64,000 nt of DNA from Phascolarctobacterium faecium DSM 14760 (GCF_003269275.1 NZ_QLTS01000005.1:1-64000); one strand, 5' to 3'; positions 24,428 to 34,166 are shown, counted from the first letter of the stretch. The notes: generated by a model from the sequence alone, not told the origin. Numbers and translations: made by a program.

Positions 24428-27091
24428 TTATATTTTTTTATACAAAATACGAATGGAATTCAAAACGCAGAGTATGGAAACACCAGTGTCGGCGAAGACA
24501 GCCGCCCACATAGACGCATAGCCTGCCAACCCAGCAGCCATGATAATAATCTTAATTGCCAAAGCAAAAAATACATTCTGCCAGGCAATTCTGGTTGTTT
24601 CCTTCGCTAGGGCAATTGCCTGAGGAATAGCCTGCATTTCCGAGTTCATAAATACAACATCTGCTGCCTCAATAGCAGCATCAGCACCACTGCCCATGGC
24701 AGCGCCAACATCGGCGCCTGCTAAAACGGGAGCGTCATTTATACCATCACCGACAAACATCACTCCACCATATTGTTTGCGTAAGCGGCCCAACTCATTG
24801 AGTTTATCCTGCGGCAGAAGCTTAGCTCTTACTTCGTCAATTCCAGCAGCACGTGCCACTGCCTGTGCGCTTTCTGCCGCATCACCTGTAAGCATGGCTG
24901 TAGTTAAATTCATCTTTTTAAGGGAGGTAACAGCAGCTACCGCATCCTCTTTCAATGTATCATCAATAATTATTTGTCCTAAATACTTTCCGGCTCTGGC
25001 AACCAGCACTTCCGTACCATAATTATCTTCTTCCCTAACAGAAAAATCAATTTCAAACCGTTCTAACAATTTTTTATTGCCACACAAAATTTTTCCATCT
25101 GAAACCTCGACAACTAATCCTTCACCGGCAATTTCTTCAAATGTTTGCGGCCGTTCGAGTTTCAACTCACGTTCTTTGGCCGCATTTACTATACTTGTAG
25201 CAATCGGATGACTGGAAACAAGTTCTGCGGAGGCACAAAGCTTCAACAGCTCATCTTCTTCCATGCCACTTACCGGAACCAGCTTTTGAACAACAAAATT
25301 CCCTTTGGTCACAGTACCTGTTTTATCCATAACCACTGCTTTAACATTTTTCAGGGCTTCTATTGTAACGCCGCCCTTAAAAAGAATTCCATATTTCGAG
25401 CCGGCTCCAATGCCTGAAAAAAACGCCAAAGGCACGCTCAGCACCAGTGCACATGGGCAGCTGATAACCAGAAATGTTAAGGCTGTATAAGTCCAATATT
25501 CCCAATTTCCTGTTATAAAGCCGGGTATCACAGCAGTTAAAACAGCTACTGCCACAACAAACGGAGTATAGATACGCGCAAAACGTGTTATAAACCTGTC
25601 TAACTGTGGTTTGCTGGCAGCAGCATTTTCTACAGAGTCTAAAATTTTGGTGACCATAGATTCAGCCAGGACTTTTTCTACTCTGATTTTCAGCATCCCT
25701 GACGTATTAATACAACCAGAAATAACTTCATCGCCAAAACTGCGTTTTACCGGCACAGGTTCTCCTGTCACTGGAGAAGTATCAAGCAGGCTTTCACCTT
25801 CTATAACTACTCCATCCAAAGGAATACGATCACCGGCACGTACCAGTAAAATGTCACCAACATTGGCTTCCTCTGCCGGGATAACACGCACATCTTCACC
25901 AATCAGCAAATTAACTACTTCCGGACGCATATCGACAGCTTCCATAATCTGACCACGACTTTTTTCAACCGCACGATGCTCAAAATATTCTCCGATACGA
26001 TAAAACAGCATAACTCCAACAGCTTCTTCATATTGATTGATAGCAAAAGCACCTAAAGTAGCTACTGTCATCAGGAAGTTTTCATCAAAAACCTGTCCCT
26101 TCGTACTATTTTTTAAAGCGGTTAAAACAATCCTTCCGCCCAAGAGAATATATGCGGCAACAAGACAGTAAATATGATAAGCTTCCGGCACGAGTCCGGT
26201 AATTTCGCTGATTATAAACAAAATTCCGCCAAACACTATTTCTGCCAGTGAACGCTGTTCATCCGACATTGAAAGTATTCCACCGCTTTTTTTACGCTGA
26301 TTAATATTTTCAGCCAATACCGGCTTGCCTATACGTTCAACTACTTTTACACCTGCTTCGATCGTACTGCAAATTGCCTGGACCTGTGGCAGCAATTGTG
26401 CGTGATTCTTCGCTGTCAGCCGCAGTTGTTTCGTAGCATAAGTTATCGTTGCAGCAGAAACATCCGGCAAATCATTGATAGCCTTCTCCATTTTTGCGGC
26501 ACAATTGGCACAGCCCAGGTTCTCTAACAGGTATACCTTGCTTTCAAAGTTGAACGGCATCATCCCACTGCGTGGCACAACTTCTACATCCGATTCTATA
26601 GAAGCACAGATTTCACGAATGGCCGGCAGCAATACCTCGTGATTTTTGGCCGATAGACGCAGCTGTTTTGTTACAAAACTTACTGAAGCATATTCTACTC
26701 CAGGCAATTCTTTAATCTTATATTCCATTTTGGCGGCACAGTTGGCACAACCCAGATTTTTTAAAGCATAAACTCGTTTTATACAATCAGCATCAGGCAT
26801 TCTGCAGATACAATTTTCCAAGCTTTCACCACAAACATCGCAATATTCCTCATGTGGATGGCAGAGCTCACATTGACAGTCATCTGCATGCCCGGGCACA
26901 TGATGATCATGCCCACAGCCACAGGCTGCATCATGGTCATGGCCGCTTTCTCCTTTGTGATAATGTTCGTGTCCGCAGCCACAGGCTGAATTATCGTTAT
27001 GGCCGCTTTCATCTTCGTGATGATGATCATGTCCGCAGCCCTGACTGTTATGTTCATGTAAATTTTCTAAAGCATGCTGTGTTTTGCTCAT
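24428..27091 (-). CDS. Heavy-metal P1B-type ATPase (Zn/Cd/Pb-type) with His-rich N-terminus
   Basis: An ATP-driven metal exporter of the inner membrane. The 887 residues have a very His-rich leader (about 1-75) with three repeats of the GCGHxH type, two heavy-metal-associated-like domains each with NLGCANCAAKME, about eight membrane segments, the CPC metal motif (SCPCALVLSVP) in the sixth, the phosphorylation site DKTGT and GDGINDAP. CPC with the later DTGVS segment fits the ZntA/CadA group (Zn2+, Cd2+, Pb2+) rather than Cu. AAGGAGG precedes the ATG. It is monocistronic between terminators. Cobalt as substrate is possible given the neighbourhood, but not shown. Confidence 0.92.
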   Translation of the reverse strand: MSKTQHALENLHEHNSQGCGHDHHHEDESGHNDNSACGCGHEHYHKGESGHDHDAACGCGHDHHVPGHADDCQCELCHPHEEYCDVCGESLENCICRMPDADCIKRVYALKNLGCANCAAKMEYKIKELPGVEYASVSFVTKQLRLSAKNHEVLLPAIREICASIESDVEVVPRSGMMPFNFESKVYLLENLGCANCAAKMEKAINDLPDVSAATITYATKQLRLTAKNHAQLLPQVQAICSTIEAGVKVVERIGKPVLAENINQRKKSGGILSMSDEQRSLAEIVFGGILFIISEITGLVPEAYHIYCLVAAYILLGGRIVLTALKNSTKGQVFDENFLMTVATLGAFAINQYEEAVGVMLFYRIGEYFEHRAVEKSRGQIMEAVDMRPEVVNLLIGEDVRVIPAEEANVGDILLVRAGDRIPLDGVVIEGESLLDTSPVTGEPVPVKRSFGDEVISGCINTSGMLKIRVEKVLAESMVTKILDSVENAAASKPQLDRFITRFARIYTPFVVAVAVLTAVIPGFITGNWEYWTYTALTFLVISCPCALVLSVPLAFFSGIGAGSKYGILFKGGVTIEALKNVKAVVMDKTGTVTKGNFVVQKLVPVSGMEEDELLKLCASAELVSSHPIATSIVNAAKERELKLERPQTFEEIAGEGLVVEVSDGKILCGNKKLLERFEIDFSVREEDNYGTEVLVARAGKYLGQIIIDDTLKEDAVAAVTSLKKMNLTTAMLTGDAAESAQAVARAAGIDEVRAKLLPQDKLNELGRLRKQYGGVMFVGDGINDAPVLAGADVGAAMGSGADAAIEAADVVFMNSEMQAIPQAIALAKETTRIAWQNVFFALAIKIIIMAAGLAGYASMWAAVFADTGVSILCVLNSIRILYKKI

Positions 27092-27122
27092 TTTCCAGCC
27101 TCCTTACTTTTACTGTAATCTT

Positions 27123-27145
27123 ATTATAACACATGAGCAAATATT
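27123..27145 (-). promoter_or_regulatory. Extended -10 promoter of the P-type ATPase gene
   Basis: TGT-TATAAT (TATAAT is rc of 27123-27128) about 32 bases before the start codon. No good -35 box is present. Confidence 0.6.
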
Positions 27146-27183
27146 CATATATAGTTTTTTGAAAAATTTTACAAAACTTTTGA

Positions 27184-27232
27184 GAAAAATAATACAGGCA
27201 GCTTCCATTCATTTAATATGGAAACTGCCTGT
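27184..27232 (-). terminator. Terminator after the porin gene
   Basis: 15-bp stem with one mismatch (27194-27208 with 27218-27232), followed on the minus strand by ATTATTTTTCTC. It starts about 50 bases after the porin stop codon. Confidence 0.85.
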
Positions 27233-27281
27233 TAAAATAGCCTTAATCTTTCTCAAAATACCTGCTTCAGTTACTGCAAAT

Positions 27282-28502
27282 TTAGAAGGTTACCTGTAAA
27301 CGATTCCAAATAATCTGAGAATCACGTCCGCTTTCTTTACCTTCCAAATCATAGTAATCCAAATTATAAACCATATTCTTGGCCAAAGTATAATTTATAC
27401 CAACACCATAACCTTTAAAGCCTTCTTTAGTGAAGTATCCCCAGTCACCAGCTTTCATCGTATGAGCAATAAATGTACCTGCCCCCTGATCATAATAATT
27501 TCCCCAAAGTCCCCAGGTCCCCTGTTTGGCGGCCTTGGCACCCTTATAAGCAGCACTGATGACAAAGCCGTCCGTATCAGCACCTTTTTCAACAGCTTTA
27601 TCAGAAATATCAGAATTAAGATACATCGCCCCTAAAATAAAGTCACCAAAATTATAATTTGCCCCTGCATTCCAGACCGCGTTATTAGAAATTTTCGTAA
27701 ACCCGGCATCTAAATCTTCAAATCTATCATAACCGGCAGCTAAATCCAAGCGGCCGATTTTACCAGATAAACTGGCGCCATAGCCCTTATCTGCCATATA
27801 ACCGGAATCTTTTTCAGTAATTTGCCCCCAATAGCCGCTAATTTTTACATTTTTACCATATGTTAACTGAATAACTTCTGCAGTATCGTCATAAAGGTTG
27901 CCATTAGCTAAAAATACTGGCGCTTTCCCTGCCATAACATTAAATCCACCCAATTTACCTGTAACATAGGCTTGATTGAGTTTGGTATCTTCATCACCGG
28001 AATCATTAGCAAGATTCTGGTCATTTTGAATACGGGCCGTATAAGTCCAGTCTTCATTTACACTGCCATTTACAAACAAACGAGTGCGCAGACGATTTTT
28101 TGCAACACTGCCTTTGTCTTTCTTAAAATCTCCGTCACGCCCTGCATATTCATAACGGATTTGTCCTGTAATCTTCACATTATCCGCTTTTTTCTCTAAA
28201 GCTGCTACGCGTACTCCCAAGCTGTCCAGTTCATCGGCAAATTCTACAGCCAGGCGGTCAACATTAGCGCCTTTAGCCATAGCTTTTGCTACAATTTGTG
28301 CCATTTCATAACGTGTCATCAGACGTTCGCCGCCAAAATTACCATCGCCATAACCATCAATAATTCCGGCTGCCGCCAGTCTGTTAACGGCATCATAAGC
28401 CCAATGCCCGGCCGGAACATCAGAAAAAGGATTAGCGGCATACACTGAAGCAGTCACTCCAAGTACCATTGCCATAGCAAGCACCAAAGTTTTTTTCATC
28501 AT
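27282..28502 (-). CDS. SLH-domain outer-membrane porin (OmpM-like)
   Basis: A major outer-membrane protein typical of Negativicutes: the SLH domain binds modified peptidoglycan and the C-terminal part forms a beta-barrel. The 406-residue precursor has a signal peptide (KKTLVLAMAMVLG, probable cleavage after SVYA), an SLH domain (NPFSDVPAGHWAYDAVNRLA to about residue 75), a short coiled linker (FADELDSLGVRVAALEKK) and then alternating aromatic beta-strands ending in the C-terminal residue F. AGGAG lies six bases before the ATG at 28502; an upstream TTG is rejected. This gene is one of the best signs of a diderm Firmicute. Confidence 0.93.
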   Translation of the reverse strand: MMKKTLVLAMAMVLGVTASVYAANPFSDVPAGHWAYDAVNRLAAAGIIDGYGDGNFGGERLMTRYEMAQIVAKAMAKGANVDRLAVEFADELDSLGVRVAALEKKADNVKITGQIRYEYAGRDGDFKKDKGSVAKNRLRTRLFVNGSVNEDWTYTARIQNDQNLANDSGDEDTKLNQAYVTGKLGGFNVMAGKAPVFLANGNLYDDTAEVIQLTYGKNVKISGYWGQITEKDSGYMADKGYGASLSGKIGRLDLAAGYDRFEDLDAGFTKISNNAVWNAGANYNFGDFILGAMYLNSDISDKAVEKGADTDGFVISAAYKGAKAAKQGTWGLWGNYYDQGAGTFIAHTMKAGDWGYFTKEGFKGYGVGINYTLAKNMVYNLDYYDLEGKESGRDSQIIWNRLQVTF

Positions 28503-28588
28503 AATCAACTCCTAAAAAATATATATGCTAAGCACACTTTGACCGATTTTATATTTTTAAAAGCGTACTTATTTGGCTGTGTTTAAAT

Positions 28589-28612
28589 ATGAATAAATAA
28601 GTATTTATTCAT
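28589..28612. repeat. Perfect 24-bp AT palindrome upstream of the porin gene
   Basis: ATGAATAAATA and its exact reverse complement are separated by AG. It lies 87 bases upstream of the porin start codon and 16 bases from the terminator stem of the transporter operon. It may be a regulator site for the porin, or part of the transcription-end region. Confidence 0.45.
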
Positions 28613-28625
28613 CAAAAAATATTTT

Positions 28626-28660
28626 TATATTGCAGCACCCATTAAGACTGCTGCAATATA
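28626..28660 (-). terminator. Terminator of the ABC transporter operon
   Basis: A 12-bp stem containing TTGCAGCA and TGCTGCAA is followed on the minus strand by AAAAATATTTTTTG. It begins eight bases after the last ATPase gene. Confidence 0.75.
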
Positions 28661-28668
28661 CTAAAAAA

Positions 28669-29685
28669 TTATTTAACAAAATGACAGGCTGCAAAATGAC
28701 CTTTCTTAATTTCTTGCAATTGTGGTTTTTCGCTTCTGCAAATTTCCTGGCAATACTCGCAGCGACTCTGAAATGGGCAACCCAGCGGCAAAGCCAATGG
28801 ACTCGGAATATCGCCTTCTAACGGCTGAATTTTTTCTCCAGGTTTGAAATCCACTTTAAAGATAGATTTTATCAAAGCTTTAGTATAAGGATGGACACCA
28901 TTAACAGACAAACGACCTTTTTCCAATAATTCCACTACATTACCAAGATACATGACCGCGACCTGATGGCTCATCAAATCAACCAGACCAATATCATGAC
29001 AGATAAAAAGATATGTAATATCTTTTTCCCGTTGCAGCCGTACCAGCAATTCACAAATTTTTTCCTGTACAGAAACATCCAGCGCTGAAGTGGCTTCATC
29101 GCAGACAATAATCTGCGGTTCCAGAGAAAGTGCCCTGGCTATACCCAAACGCTGACGCTGACCTCCGCTCATACTATGAGGAAAACGGTCTTTGAATTCC
29201 ACTGGCAGCTCCACCATTTGTAATAACTCTGCAGCTTTTGCGTCAACTTCAGAATTTTTCAGTAACCCAAAATTCAATAAAGGCTCACATAAAATATCTT
29301 TTACCCGCATTTTCGGATTAAAAGCCGCTGTAGGATCCTGAAAAACCATTTGTATTTTTCGGCGGTTCTGGCGAAGCGCTTCTCCCTCCAATTTCAAAAT
29401 GTTCTGTCCTTCAAATATTACTTCGCCCTCTGTCGCCGGATGGATCTGTAAAATAGTTCTGACCAGAGTACTTTTGCCGCAGCCGCTTTCACCAATAATG
29501 CCAAGAGTCTGTCCCTTGTAAGCATTTAAATTTACTTTATCACAGGCAGTGAGAACCTTGCCGCCATCTACCTGAAACTTTTTCGTCAGATTTTTTACTT
29601 CCAATACTATTTCTGGCGGTAATGCAACTCCATCACGGTCGCAGTTACAGTTCTCATGCGGGTGTAATTTTACGTTCTCAGGCAT
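28669..29685 (-). CDS. ABC importer ATPase 2 (NikE/DppF/OppF-like)
   Basis: One of two nucleotide-binding subunits of a nickel/peptide-type importer. The 338 residues show Walker A GESGCGKSTL, the Q-loop MVFQDPTAAFNPKMR, signature SGGQRQRLGIARAL, Walker B IIVCDEATSALD and an H-loop, then the C-terminal oligopeptide/HPY domain with the cysteine cluster CPFQSRCEYCQEICR that may hold an Fe-S cluster. The N-terminus has a His/Cys-rich patch (KLHPHENCNCDRDG), unusual and possibly metal-binding. The start at 29685 has GGGAGG upstream; the open frame before it lies inside the neighbouring gene. Confidence 0.88.
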   Translation of the reverse strand: MPENVKLHPHENCNCDRDGVALPPEIVLEVKNLTKKFQVDGGKVLTACDKVNLNAYKGQTLGIIGESGCGKSTLVRTILQIHPATEGEVIFEGQNILKLEGEALRQNRRKIQMVFQDPTAAFNPKMRVKDILCEPLLNFGLLKNSEVDAKAAELLQMVELPVEFKDRFPHSMSGGQRQRLGIARALSLEPQIIVCDEATSALDVSVQEKICELLVRLQREKDITYLFICHDIGLVDLMSHQVAVMYLGNVVELLEKGRLSVNGVHPYTKALIKSIFKVDFKPGEKIQPLEGDIPSPLALPLGCPFQSRCEYCQEICRSEKPQLQEIKKGHFAACHFVK

Positions 29686-30469
29686 AATAACGCTTACCTC
29701 CCACAACCGGAACAGCCGCCAGCAGTTCCTTAGTATATTCATGCTGTGGATCGCCGATAATCTCTTCCCGCAGTCCGCTCTCCACAACCATACCATTCTG
29801 CATCACAACGATTTTATTTGACATATACGAAGCTACACCCAAATTATGAGTAACTATGATCACCGCGGCATTGTATTCGTCACGAACATCAACGATCTGC
29901 CTGATGATCTGCGCCTGCGTTGTGACATCAAGCGCGCTTGTAGGCTCATCAGCCAAAAGCAGTTTCGGGCTGAAGGTCATCGCCAAAGCTATACCTACAC
30001 GCTGGCGCATCCCCCCTGATAATTCGAACGGATAACTGCGCATTACATTGTCAGGATTGGGCATCCTTACATCATCAAGCATCTTAATAGCCAGATCATA
30101 AGCTTCCCGTCTGGAAATCTGCGGCGCATGAGTCAGAATATAATCAATAAACTGTTCGCCGATACGGCGAATAGGGTTGATCATATTACCGCTGTCCTGA
30201 AAAATCATAGAAATCTCAGTCCCACACATTTCACGCCATTGCTGCGGCGTATTATCCAGCAGGTTTCTGCCGTCAAAAATGATATTGCCGCCGCTTACAT
30301 GTCCATTACCCGGCAAACAGCCCATAATAGCACGTATCACCGTTGTTTTACCGCTGCCGCTCTCGCCAACGATAGATAAAATCTCACCCTTTTTCAATTC
30401 TATATTGGCACCAGTTACGGTAGCCTTGCTGCCGTAACTGATATCCAAATCTGTAACTTTTAAAAGCAT
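29678..30469 (-). CDS. ABC importer ATPase 1 (NikD/DppD/OppD-like)
   Basis: The second ATPase of the importer, 263 residues: Walker [12 protein letters not shown]-loop [15 protein letters not shown], signature [15 protein letters not shown], Walker [16 protein letters not shown] and H-loop VTHNLG. It stops shortly after the ATPase core and lacks the long C-terminal HPY domain seen in many OppD proteins, which is closer to NikD. The ATG at 30469 follows GAAGAAGGGA. Its 3' end overlaps the next ATPase gene by eight bases. Confidence 0.88.
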   Translation of the reverse strand: MLLKVTDLDISYGSKATVTGANIELKKGEILSIVGESGSGKTTVIRAIMGCLPGNGHVSGGNIIFDGRNLLDNTPQQWREMCGTEISMIFQDSGNMINPIRRIGEQFIDYILTHAPQISRREAYDLAIKMLDDVRMPNPDNVMRSYPFELSGGMRQRVGIALAMTFSPKLLLADEPTSALDVTTQAQIIRQIVDVRDEYNAAVIIVTHNLGVASYMSNKIVVMQNGMVVESGLREEIIGDPQHEYTKELLAAVPVVGGKRYYA

Positions 30470-30493
30470 TACAGTGTCCCTTCTTCCCACAGA

Positions 30494-32071
30494 TTATTTC
30501 TGGGCAGGCTTGATCTCCTTCGTCAGCCAGTAATAATCACACGGTAAAATTTCTGCATTGGCAATAGAATTATTACTGATCATGTTTGTCTGCGGATAAC
30601 CAAAAATAATCGTTGCCGCATCATCAAGAATAATTTTCTGCATATCGATTACTAATTGACGACGTTTCGCCGGGTCAAATTCTACTGCCAGCTTATCGCT
30701 CAGAGCATCATAGGCAGGATTGCTGTAACCGCTGCCGTTCTGCGGATTATTACCGTTAACATTTGTTTTCCAGTACTGATTGATAAAGACCTCGGGGTCG
30801 CCTGCCTGCAAAGTAAGAATATTGGAAATCAGCAAGTCATATTCACCTCGCACACCAATCCCGTCCAAAACATTGTAATCAACATTTTTCAGGTTAACCT
30901 TGATACCAACCTTTTTAGCATCGGACTGGGTAGCTTCAGCAAACAAAGGCAATTCTGCGCGACCGCTGTAGAAAATAAAGTCCATCTCCAGATTTTTACC
31001 TTCTTTATCAACATAGCCATCGCCATTGGTATCTTTCCAGCCAGCCTCTTCCAACAGTTTCTTAGCACGTTCTACATTATAGGTATTAGGATCTTTTAAC
31101 TGATCAAATCCATAATCGACAGAAGGCGGCATCAACGGCCCGCCAGAAGTAAATGTGTCCTTCAGTAAAACCTTACAGTAGGTTTCACGGTCCAAAGATG
31201 ACAGCAACGCTTCTCGAACACGTTTATCATACATCGGCTTGCCTTCCTTAACGTTCATACGTGCCAATACGTCACGCAGGGAAGCAATAGCACTGATATT
31301 GTACTTATCTTTGTTGCTGAACAACGACATGTCGCCTGGAGCAATATTGATTGCCATATCAATCTCACCGGACTGCAGGGCCATAGCGCGTGTATTGGGA
31401 TCATCAATAGTCGGGATCTCAACATGCTTAAACGGTACTTCGCCATCCCAGTAATTAGGATTAGCATCCATAACAGCTTTAGCTTTACTGTACGTATTGA
31501 CCATATATGGACCGGTACAGATAGGCCCTTGCTTAGCATAATCACGGTCAGTTACACTGGTGTCAATAATAATAAAAAGCGGATCACCAAGCATTCCCGG
31601 TAATGTAGCAACAGGAGTGTGAGTTTTGATCATCAACGTCTGCCCGTCAGCACTGATATTGTCATATTCAAACATTGCTCTGGCACGGGCGGCTTTTTCA
31701 AAAGTACGTTCAATAGATTTTTTTACAGCCTCTGCAGTTACTTTGTTACCGTTTGAAAATTTTGCTTTATCATTGATTTTAAAAGTCCAGGTAAGCTTAT
31801 CGTCACTGACCTGCCAATTTTCTGCCAGCCACGGAGTAGAATTCATTTTTTCATCAAATTTTACCAGACATTCACCTAAGCCGTAACGCATAACAATCCA
31901 GCCAAAGTAGTTATCTGTTGGTTCCAGACTGTCGGCAAAATTAGTAACGCCAAATTTCAAAGTGTCTTTGGCTGCCGCAGCTTTTTTGTCATCGCCGCCA
32001 CAACCGGCTGAAGCAAATGCCATCAAGCCTATCATTGCAACAGCTGCTGTAAATTTAATAGTTTTTTTCAT
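30494..32071 (-). CDS. Substrate-binding lipoprotein of the ABC importer (SBP family 5, NikA/DppA-like)
   Basis: The extracytoplasmic receptor of the importer, 525 residues. It has a lipoprotein signal (about 1-24) ending in FASAGC with C24 as lipidation site; the serine at -3 of the lipobox is unusual. The mature part shows the cluster C/family 5 pattern (LTWTFKINDKAKFSNG, YSKAKAVMDANPNYW, AMALQSGEIDMAI, VREALLSSLDRE). The family binds peptides, nickel or nickel/cobalt chelates. Control of the operon by a cobalamin riboswitch favours cobalt or a cobalt complex. Of two neighbouring ATGs I take the one with a seven-base spacer from AGGAG. Confidence 0.85.
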   Translation of the reverse strand: MKKTIKFTAAVAMIGLMAFASAGCGGDDKKAAAAKDTLKFGVTNFADSLEPTDNYFGWIVMRYGLGECLVKFDEKMNSTPWLAENWQVSDDKLTWTFKINDKAKFSNGNKVTAEAVKKSIERTFEKAARARAMFEYDNISADGQTLMIKTHTPVATLPGMLGDPLFIIIDTSVTDRDYAKQGPICTGPYMVNTYSKAKAVMDANPNYWDGEVPFKHVEIPTIDDPNTRAMALQSGEIDMAINIAPGDMSLFSNKDKYNISAIASLRDVLARMNVKEGKPMYDKRVREALLSSLDRETYCKVLLKDTFTSGGPLMPPSVDYGFDQLKDPNTYNVERAKKLLEEAGWKDTNGDGYVDKEGKNLEMDFIFYSGRAELPLFAEATQSDAKKVGIKVNLKNVDYNVLDGIGVRGEYDLLISNILTLQAGDPEVFINQYWKTNVNGNNPQNGSGYSNPAYDALSDKLAVEFDPAKRRQLVIDMQKIILDDAATIIFGYPQTNMISNNSIANAEILPCDYYWLTKEIKPAQK

Positions 32072-32139
32072 CATACATCTCCTTTTCAAATCCTTTTTAT
32101 TTTATTGACTGTATATAAAACTTTATTCAACAGCTGAAC

Positions 32140-32970
32140 TTAATCTTCCTGACGCGGGTCAAGCACATCACGCAAACTGTCGCCCCATAGGTTAAAGACT
32201 ACTACCGTCAGAAAAATAGCCAGACCGGGAAAAAACATCAGCCAGGGAGCCGTCTGCAGCTGCTGACGGCCTTCATTTAGCATCAATCCCCATTCAGGAG
32301 CCGGCGGCTGCGAACCGAAACCTAAAAATGAAAGCCCTGCCAGTTCCATCATCATAGCGCCGATATCCGAAGCTGCTGTAATAATCATTAACGGTAAAAT
32401 ATTAGGCACGATATGTTTCCACAAAATATGTGTCGGTTTACCGCCGTTGACAACTGCCGCTTCGACAAAATCACGTTTTTTTATCTTTAATACCATACTG
32501 CGTGCCAAACGAGCGTATTTAGTCCAGGTAACGATAGTCAAAGCGATAATCGCATTGATCAGACTGCCGCCCATGATACCGGCAATAGCAATGGCCAGTA
32601 TCATCCCGGGAAAGGAAATCATCATATCAGAAATACGCATAATAACCGTATCTACCTTACCGCCAAAATAACCGGCCAGAACACCCAGCGAAGTGCCTAC
32701 TGCAAAAATGACCGCTACCAACAGCAAAACACTGCTCAGAGAATAGCTGGCACCATACAAAACCCGACTGAAATTATCTCGCCCCAGCTTATCAGTTCCA
32801 AAAAGATGTTCACTCGAAGGCGGCAGATAAGCATTTTTCATCGTAGCTTCCAACGGATCATAAGGAGCTAGCAGCGGCGCCGCTAACGCAATCCCTATCA
32901 AAAGCAGCACCAAAAAACTGGAAAAGGCAAAAGCACGATTATTCTTTAATCCGTTAATAAGATTCTCCAT
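32140..32970 (-). CDS. ABC importer permease 2 (NikC/DppC-like)
   Basis: An inner-membrane permease of 276 residues with about six membrane segments. It has the DppC-type N-terminus (APLLAPYDPLEATMKN, HLFGTDKLGRDNFSRV) and the EAA loop RDFVEAAVVNGGKPTHILWKH (only part is the EAA core: EAAVVNGGKPTHIL). The start at 32970 follows AAAGGAAGG; it begins one base after the stop codon of the first permease. The longer open frame lies inside that gene and is rejected. Confidence 0.9.
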   Translation of the reverse strand: MENLINGLKNNRAFAFSSFLVLLLIGIALAAPLLAPYDPLEATMKNAYLPPSSEHLFGTDKLGRDNFSRVLYGASYSLSSVLLLVAVIFAVGTSLGVLAGYFGGKVDTVIMRISDMMISFPGMILAIAIAGIMGGSLINAIIALTIVTWTKYARLARSMVLKIKKRDFVEAAVVNGGKPTHILWKHIVPNILPLMIITAASDIGAMMMELAGLSFLGFGSQPPAPEWGLMLNEGRQQLQTAPWLMFFPGLAIFLTVVVFNLWGDSLRDVLDPRQED

Positions 32971-32971
32971 G

Positions 32972-33916
32972 CTATCTACCTTCCTTTCGCAGGCGCGGAT
33001 CAAGCCGGTTATAAGAAATATCAACAACTAGATTGATGACCATATACATAAGGGCGATCCATAAAACAATCCCCTGTACAAGCTGAAAGTCACGATAAAT
33101 AATTGACTGGACCGCTAAATAACCAAGTCCCGGCCAGGAAAAAACGATCTCTACTACTGCCGCACCACCCAGCAGGTTGCCGAATGACAGCCCCAGCAAT
33201 GTGATCAAAGGCAGCATCGCATTCGGCAATACTTCCCGCCAAAGGATATAGCTTTCACTCATGCCTCTTGCCCTAGCACCGACAACGTAATCCTGATTGA
33301 GTTCTTCCAAAACCGTCGTCCTTACCTGACGTGTATATTTGGCTGCCATAACTATACCCAACGTCGTAGCTGGCAAAATCAGAGTCTCCAGACTTACTCT
33401 GCCACCGACAATTGGCAGCCAGCCTAATTTTAAACCAAAAATCCACAATAGCATCAGCCCCATCCAAAAATTAGGGATTGAGACACCAAAAAAAGTCAGA
33501 CCTCTCACAGCATAATCAAAAACACTGTTGCGTTTGACAGCAGAATAAATACCCAAAGGCAGTGAAAACACCAACATAAAAAGTGTAGAAGCCAGCGCTA
33601 ATATCAATGTCGCCGGCAGTGACTGCATCAATTCTTCAACAACAGGTTTTTTAACCATATAGGAAAACCCAAAATCACCCTGTACCGCTCTTCCTAACCA
33701 ATCTAAATATTGAAAAATAAAAGGCTTATCCAAACCCAATTCATGTCTCAGCGCATCAATCTCAACCTGACTGACAACAATATCCTCATTACCGGCAATC
33801 ATTTGCCTGACCGGATCACCTGGCGACAGCATAACTAAAGCAAATGTTACAAAGCTGATACCCAAAAGCACCAATACGATTTGCCCGATCCTGCCCCAAA
33901 TCTGTTTGTTTTTCAA
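32972..33916 (-). CDS. ABC importer permease 1 (NikB/DppB-like), first gene of a cobalamin-riboswitch operon
   Basis: A 314-residue inner-membrane permease with a DppB-type pattern: one N-terminal membrane segment, the periplasmic SPGDPVRQM region, then about five more segments and the EAA loop DYVVGARARGMSESYIL. I assign the TTG at 33916 as start, ten bases after AAGGAG (33927-33932). An ATG at 33955 that would give a longer protein lies inside the riboswitch terminator stem and cannot be the normal start. The gene order (permease, permease, receptor, two ATPases) differs from the usual receptor-first order. Confidence 0.88.
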   Translation of the reverse strand: MKNKQIWGRIGQIVLVLLGISFVTFALVMLSPGDPVRQMIAGNEDIVVSQVEIDALRHELGLDKPFIFQYLDWLGRAVQGDFGFSYMVKKPVVEELMQSLPATLILALASTLFMLVFSLPLGIYSAVKRNSVFDYAVRGLTFFGVSIPNFWMGLMLLWIFGLKLGWLPIVGGRVSLETLILPATTLGIVMAAKYTRQVRTTVLEELNQDYVVGARARGMSESYILWREVLPNAMLPLITLLGLSFGNLLGGAAVVEIVFSWPGLGYLAVQSIIYRDFQLVQGIVLWIALMYMVINLVVDISYNRLDPRLRKEGR

Positions 33917-33934
33917 AGCTTCCCATCTCCTTAC

Positions 33935-33975
33935 AAAAAAATCTCCTGCAGCCATGAACCACGGATGCAGGAGAT
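33935..33975 (-). terminator. Riboswitch expression-platform terminator
   Basis: ATCTCCTGCA (33941-33950) pairs perfectly with TGCAGGAGAT (33966-33975); seven T residues follow on the minus strand. It lies between the cobalamin aptamer and the first permease gene and is the expected OFF structure when cobalamin binds. Confidence 0.93.
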
Positions 33976-34017
33976 CATAAAATATTGTTTAAACAGGCAA
34001 GACTGCCTATTTAAGTC

Positions 34018-34166
34018 AAATTTCAGGAACTAGCTGCTGATCCGTCACCCGCGGATATGGCAAAAATCAAAGGCTGCGATCTGACTTACGCAATATGCGC
34101 TTACAGTGGCGTGACCGTGCCGGATTTACACCGGACTTCCCTAATTTAACCTTGAGGCACCTTTGA
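34018..34166 (-). promoter_or_regulatory. Cobalamin riboswitch upstream of the ABC importer
   Basis: The minus strand reads AAAGGTGCC, then TAGGGAAGTCCGGTG, AAATCCGG and GGTCACGCCACTGTAA, the hallmark order of the cobalamin aptamer with the B12 box GCCACTG. The strong terminator after it implies transcription stops when adenosyl- or another cobalamin binds. It links the importer to B12 or cobalt supply. Confidence 0.94.

Noticed and set aside
26779-27057. 92-codon overlapping frame in the His-rich region of the P-type ATPase
   Set aside because: Alternate frame of a repetitive sequence; the metal-binding repeat protein is clearly in the annotated frame.
33953-33955. ATG as start of the first permease
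   Set aside because: It lies inside the riboswitch terminator stem with no ribosome site; the downstream TTG at 33916 has AAGGAG at the right distance.
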